A DNA stretch of 64,000 nt from JANSYA01 sp965243385. Lineage in GTDB: Bacteria; Spirochaetota; Leptospiria; Leptospirales; Leptonemataceae. This document shows positions 60,428 to 64,000 of this stretch, piece by piece. The notes below the pieces were generated by a model, which saw nothing but the letters and a program-made list of their open reading frames with translations, had not been told where the DNA came from and did not search any database. The stretch covers positions 2,728,001 through 2,792,000 of the forward strand of contig CBDEUV010000002.1 of the NCBI GenBank assembly GCA_965243385.1. Direction: 5' to 3'. A program made the position numbers and the translations under genes. Position 1 is the stretch's first letter; each line of letters opens with the position of its first letter.

Positions 60428-63046
60428 TCAGGTGCGGCCGTAGTGGATTTCGATTCGTTCCACGCCGCTTTCCCACTCGATCCGCAGCAGGTTTCGCGGA
60501 TGAGCATCGCCGCCTTCAGTCGCGATCAAACGGCCGCCGCGCACGCGCGTGTGCAACAATATCTTCGCCGGGATTTCATCGGGCAAATAGACTTCCAGAT
60601 GCGAAAGGCCGGCTATAGCTCCCGAAGCCGCGACAGTCAGCGCGCCCTCTTTCGCGTTCAGCCGCCCGTCAATCGCCAGCTTCGCGCCGTCCAGAGGAAA
60701 GGGTCCGAATTCCAGATCCGTGTCGAACAGTTCCCGGGCCCGCATACCGCGAAAGACCTGGAGAGTCGGACCTTCTCGGCGAATCAGAAATTCGCGCAAC
60801 AACAGCAAAATCTCCGCGAAGGCCCAACCGTGATAGCCGTCACCCATCACGCCGCCGCCGGAGCGCGGATGGATCGCTTCGGGATAGGTCCACAGCTGAG
60901 TCCGGCGACGCAGCACGTCCTTTAAGATTTTGCGTGCGATGTCGATTTCGCCGAGGCGCAGCATACACTGCGCGACCTGAATGCTGAGATAGACGTTGTA
61001 TCCGGAGTGAATCACAGGCTGCAGAAACAGCCCTTCGGGAAAGAAGTTGTTATAAATCGCGAAAATCGTCGCGCGAACCTCTTCGCGGGGAAGCAGATTC
61101 AATTCAAGCGGATACAAAAGCGGCAGGCCGCCGATGGCGCCGCCGTCGAGATCGCGGCCGGGCGCCGCGGGCAGATAACCCAGGCGCTCGCGATCCGGCC
61201 CCGAACAATTCAGGAAGTCTTTGCGATAGTATTCCAGACCTTCCGAGAGCTGCGCCGAAGCCTTCGTATCGCCGAGGACGCGCGCCGCGGCGATGGTCTT
61301 TTCCAGACCGCCCAGGCTCCACAGGTTGTCCCAGTAATAGAAATCCGCCGGTCCGAGATGTTCGGCGCTGAAGCCGGCCGGCAGCAGCTTGCCCTGATAA
61401 CCTTCGCGACGTTTGTTGTGGATCCACTGCGCGCCTTTCAGCATCGCCGGAAAGATTTCGCCGAGAAATTTACGGTCCCCGGTCTGGCGGGCGTAATACT
61501 CGAGCGTCCACAACGCCTGGCCGTTGGAATCCCATTCGCCTTCTTGAGAACGAAAGAAACCTTTGCGGTCGATGCGCTGACCGTAACCGCGAATCACCCG
61601 CTCCGCTTCTTCGATATAATTCCAGGCCACCAGCGACGAAAGCATATACGCGGCGTCGCGAAACCAGAACAGGCGGTAGGTATAGACGCCGGGCGTAATC
61701 GTGGTGCCGGTCTGTAGCGAAATCAGATGGCCCTGAAAGATGCGCGCCGCCTTGTTCCAGGAGCCGCGCGCGCAGCGGAAGCGGGCGCCGCGCTCCATCA
61801 GCGCATCCCATTTACGTACGCTTCGTGCGATGCCTGCGGAGGCGGTGCCGGTCTTTAAGATCACGGCCCGCTGCGGATCGAAGATCGCCTCGGTGTGCAG
61901 ATTCTTAATGCGTTTGGTTTTCTTCTTTTTGCCCGGGATCGTTAGCTTCGAAAGCTTCTTCAAATTCTTGCGAATCTTTTCGCCGCGCTGTTTGCGCATC
62001 TGACCGCTGGTGGTTAACACCGCGCGAATCAAATCTTCGTCGGCGCCGCTCAAAACTTCGCGCTCATAGCTGCGGGCTAAAAAGGCGATCTCGCCTTTTT
62101 TAATCGGAGCGATCTCGCCTTTCTTACTCGAGGCGATTTCGCCTTTCGCCGCACCGGCCTCCCCCGCGCCGATCTTAAAATGCAGCGCCGCCGTGCAGAT
62201 ACCGCGCGAACACTCCACTCGATTGCCGCGCCGACCACTGAAGTACGCATCGCCGCCTTCCAGATCCGAAAGCATCACCCGATCCGGCGCGGTAATAAAA
62301 TTGATTTCCCGCAGCCCGTTCAGCTCGAGCACGCCCCCTGGATATTCGCCGGCCGGTAGATATTCCATTTCGCTGATCAGGGCCGGCCCTTCCTGGTTGA
62401 ACGGTCGTACGCCGAAGACCAACCAGGCGGGGTGTTTGCCGCTGTATTCATAACGCAGCGAAGACAGAATAATCTCGGGATTCTCCGAGCTCCCGGCGAC
62501 GGTCCACTTCGCGTGCAAGCGGTCGCCGAGCCGGTATTCGGTCCGCGGGACGGGCGCGCCGCGGACATTCAGCTGCTCAATCTTCAGCTCCCGACGGGTG
62601 GCCAGCGAGAGCCGGTCGCCTTTCGGCGTGCGTTCCAGCAAAGCCAGCTCAATCGAATAGTATCCGACCACCGGACTCAAACTGCCGGCCGGATCGACGA
62701 CGCCGAAGGTCGCGCCGCCGGGCCCGCGCACTCCCATCCAGGTGCGATGGGTCAGATTCACCGAAAGGGGGGAGCCGGCCCGGGGAAGATAGGCAGGGTC
62801 GGCGACATCGTACTGGCGCTCGGCCCAGTACGGTCGGGCGAACTGCGGATAAAACTGGAAGAAACTATAATTCCAGAGGCCGGACGCGATCACGCGCGAG
62901 ACCAGTGGAACGTTCTCTAATGGCAGAGCGGCCGATTTCGGGTTCGCCAGCTTCAGCGCCCCGGAGATCAATCCGCTGACGTCGGGATGCAGGCCGAAGA
63001 GGCGGCCGACGCGGCTCAAAACCCGGCGTCGAAATGTGGGTTTCAT
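60428..63046 (-). CDS. Putative (alpha/alpha)6 glycoside hydrolase
   Basis: 872 residues, no signal peptide. The N-terminal about 300 residues are beta-rich (immunoglobulin-like or sandwich). The C-terminal about 430 residues look like an (alpha/alpha)6 barrel of GH15/GH63/amylo-1,6-glucosidase type: YRLFWFRDAAYMLSSLVAW, GEWDSNGQALWTLEYYARQTGD, FYYWDNLWSLGGLEKT and YPEAIHPRSGGGVMGDGYHGWA. Exact family and sugar are not recognisable. An insertion of three 8-residue repeats (KKGEIAxx, about residues 300-322) precedes the barrel. Convergent with the propeller lipoprotein, 17 bases apart. Confidence 0.7.
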   Translation of the reverse strand: MKPTFRRRVLSRVGRLFGLHPDVSGLISGALKLANPKSAALPLENVPLVSRVIASGLWNYSFFQFYPQFARPYWAERQYDVADPAYLPRAGSPLSVNLTHRTWMGVRGPGGATFGVVDPAGSLSPVVGYYSIELALLERTPKGDRLSLATRRELKIEQLNVRGAPVPRTEYRLGDRLHAKWTVAGSSENPEIILSSLRYEYSGKHPAWLVFGVRPFNQEGPALISEMEYLPAGEYPGGVLELNGLREINFITAPDRVMLSDLEGGDAYFSGRRGNRVECSRGICTAALHFKIGAGEAGAAKGEIASSKKGEIAPIKKGEIAFLARSYEREVLSGADEDLIRAVLTTSGQMRKQRGEKIRKNLKKLSKLTIPGKKKKTKRIKNLHTEAIFDPQRAVILKTGTASAGIARSVRKWDALMERGARFRCARGSWNKAARIFQGHLISLQTGTTITPGVYTYRLFWFRDAAYMLSSLVAWNYIEEAERVIRGYGQRIDRKGFFRSQEGEWDSNGQALWTLEYYARQTGDRKFLGEIFPAMLKGAQWIHNKRREGYQGKLLPAGFSAEHLGPADFYYWDNLWSLGGLEKTIAAARVLGDTKASAQLSEGLEYYRKDFLNCSGPDRERLGYLPAAPGRDLDGGAIGGLPLLYPLELNLLPREEVRATIFAIYNNFFPEGLFLQPVIHSGYNVYLSIQVAQCMLRLGEIDIARKILKDVLRRRTQLWTYPEAIHPRSGGGVMGDGYHGWAFAEILLLLREFLIRREGPTLQVFRGMRARELFDTDLEFGPFPLDGAKLAIDGRLNAKEGALTVAASGAIAGLSHLEVYLPDEIPAKILLHTRVRGGRLIATEGGDAHPRNLLRIEWESGVERIEIHYGRT
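62079..62146. repeat. Intragenic 24-bp tandem repeat of palindromic units
   Basis: Three units, starting at about 62085, 62109 and 62133, with a strict 24-base period; each contains a palindrome of the type GGCGA-TC-TCGCC. The first is a perfect 10-bp stem, AAAAAGGCGA (62079-62088) pairing with TCGCCTTTTT (62091-62100). On the minus strand they encode three 8-residue repeats KKGEIAxx inside the glycosidase-like protein. The hairpin-like units recall palindromic elements inserted into coding sequence. Confidence 0.8.
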
Positions 63047-63070
63047 TCGTTGGGGTTCAGACGGACCGAA

Positions 63071-63403
63071 TCAGGACGCGATGGCTTCTTCTTCGGATTC
63101 GAAGATATCGAACATGTCCATCAGCTCCACGACCTCGAAAACCTTGCGCACGGCCACCGACAGATTGGAGAGCTTCAGTTGGCGATTGGTTTCTTTCAGA
63201 TTGCGCATTAACGATACGAAGACCCGCAGGCCGGACGAGGACATATACTCAACGTCTTCCAGGTTCAAAACGACGTTCTTATCGGCGTGCTTCTGGATCA
63301 GATCATTTAGTTTGTTTTCCGTATCGGACGCCAGATGCACGTCCATGCGACCGGACAGATTCACGACGATATAACGGTCGGTTTCTCTGCTGATGAGGCT
63401 CAT
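63071..63403 (-). CDS. STAS-domain anti-sigma factor antagonist
   Basis: 110 residues, single STAS domain as in SpoIIAA/RsbV. IVVNLSGRMDVHLASDTENKL starts the fold, VVLNLEDVEYMSSSGLRVFVSLM holds the phosphorylatable Ser (one of 55-57). It lies 17 bases after the HATPase-type domain protein at 63421 and likely forms a partner-switching module with it. The PP2C portion of that upstream gene could dephosphorylate this protein. Confidence 0.93.
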   Translation of the reverse strand: MSLISRETDRYIVVNLSGRMDVHLASDTENKLNDLIQKHADKNVVLNLEDVEYMSSSGLRVFVSLMRNLKETNRQLKLSNLSVAVRKVFEVVELMDMFDIFESEEEAIAS

Positions 63404-63420
63404 TTGGGCTCCTGTTGATC

Positions 63421-64000
63421 TCAGCTCTGCTGCAGGTCTTTCTCGGCGAACAGGTAATTAACTCCGTTCTCCCGGCGATACTCGACGCGGTTCATCAACG
63501 ACTTTATCAAATACACTCCGAAACCGCCTTTGCGTTTGCCGGCCAGATTCTGCCGCACGTCGGGTTTTTTGACCTCGTCCATGCGGAAGGGCCGGCCCTG
63601 GTCCCGGAAGTTGATGCGAACATAATTATGGGATTCTATTTGTAAATCACATTCGAAGTCCGGATTCGGCAGGGTCGTATCGGCGTAGGCGTGCACGAGA
63701 ATATTGGTCGCCGCTTCGTCCGAGACCAGCAGAATATCGTCCAGCTCGTCCCCGAAGAGTCCGTGGCGGATACAGATCTGCATCAGGCGATCCCGGAGCG
63801 CCGGAATGCTGTCTTTGTGCGCCGGCAGTTTGAGATGATATTCACGCACGCCCTCAAGGGCCCCCTGAAAACGCGAAACCAGCATGGTGAAATCGTCGGA
63901 CTGAAGAGCCGTCCCGCTGAAATCGAGTACGCTCTGGTAGACGATGTCGATCAACTCGGCGGGCTGACGCTCGCGATTCGCGCGCAGCAGGCGAATAAAT
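63421..64000 (-). CDS. PP2C phosphatase - anti-sigma kinase fusion (5' part beyond window)
   Basis: The C-terminal 192 residues of a longer protein. The frame stays open to the window edge. The first about 45 visible residues end TALQSDDFTMLVSRF, the C-terminal QxDDxT motif of SpoIIE/RsbU-type PP2C phosphatases. The rest is a GHKL ATPase-fold anti-sigma kinase (RsbW-like): DEAATNILVHAY (N box), RDQGRPF (G1) and GGFGVYLI (G2). So one chain would carry phosphatase and kinase. A TTG at 63954 could start a shorter protein, but that would leave a phosphatase fragment at its N-terminus, so I prefer the fusion. Confidence 0.8.
   Translation of the reverse strand, partial: FIRLLRANRERQPAELIDIVYQSVLDFSGTALQSDDFTMLVSRFQGALEGVREYHLKLPAHKDSIPALRDRLMQICIRHGLFGDELDDILLVSDEAATNILVHAYADTTLPNPDFECDLQIESHNYVRINFRDQGRPFRMDEVKKPDVRQNLAGKRKGGFGVYLIKSLMNRVEYRRENGVNYLFAEKDLQQS

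Noticed and set aside
62079..62100. Intrinsic terminator at the AAAAAGGCGA/TCGCCTTTTT palindrome
   Set aside because: It lies in the middle of a continuous coding frame with family motifs on both sides, so transcription must pass through it.

Overview
The window reads as chromosomal DNA of a G+C-rich spirochaete of the order Leptospirales (a relative of Leptospira, Leptonema or Turneriella). Three things point there. There is a flaA2-flaA1 pair for the flagellar filament outer layer. There is a close homologue of the Leptospira outer-membrane lipoprotein LipL21 (13288-13878, minus). And there are many lipoproteins with relaxed spirochaetal lipoboxes. TTG starts are common. I see no rRNA, tRNA, CRISPR array, insertion sequence, phage gene or origin, so this is mostly core and lineage-specific chromosome. 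No stretch above 300 bases lacks a gene; the longest gaps are 4237-4532, 45701-45973, 51625-51870 and 49092-49335.

Layout. 1-7.4 kb: lon-modA-modB on the minus strand, divergent from an HtrA-type protease and a biotin-dependent carboxyltransferase. 7.4-7.6 kb: a 68-bp tandem palindromic repeat. 7.6-10.2 kb (minus): lemA, a TPM-domain protein and an outer-membrane protein. 10.3-13.2 kb: an MscS channel, two muramidase-like proteins and a DoxX protein. 13.3-16.5 kb: LipL21-like lipoprotein, a DUF2079 membrane protein and an orphan HPt protein. 16.6-21.9 kb (minus): a five-gene GldA/F/G-type ABC operon with a DUF4340 protein and an LptE-like lipoprotein.

22-30.7 kb: TPR protein, TldD-type peptidase, BioF-like enzyme divergent from a histone-deacetylase-fold enzyme, an alpha/beta hydrolase and a 607-residue orphan. 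30.7-32.2 kb: an ArsR-SRPBCC-GST cassette behind a palindromic operator candidate. 32.2-34.4 kb: a DUF4332-like/TM/LysM protein and HldD. 34.5-38.4 kb: solo ParA, flaA2-flaA1, and a cyclase-fold protein without catalytic aspartates. 38.4-43.5 kb: SDR-acyltransferase pair, methyltransferase, flavin reductase-like protein and PyrC. 43.6-51.6 kb: two chemoreceptors lacking a large periplasmic domain (one coupled to an SCO copper protein), a FecR lipoprotein and an NHL propeller protein.

51.9-55.3 kb: sdhC-sdhA-sdhB (minus) with a clear terminator. 55.5-59 kb: pyrF, an alpha/beta hydrolase, CutA, and a two-domain protein joining a macro-like domain to a TIR/nucleoside-deoxyribosyltransferase-like domain, the best candidate for an undescribed signalling or conflict system. 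59-64 kb: a seven-repeat cysteine-paired propeller lipoprotein, an (alpha/alpha)6 glycosidase-like protein carrying an 8-residue repeat insertion, and an STAS antagonist next to the C-terminus of a PP2C phosphatase fused to an anti-sigma kinase domain.

Functionally the window mixes envelope quality control, envelope biogenesis (LPS heptose, acyl transfer, lipoproteins), motility and chemotaxis, central metabolism (Sdh, pyrimidines, acyl-CoA carboxylation) and partner-switching regulation. All assignments come from reading the sequence; no database search was run.
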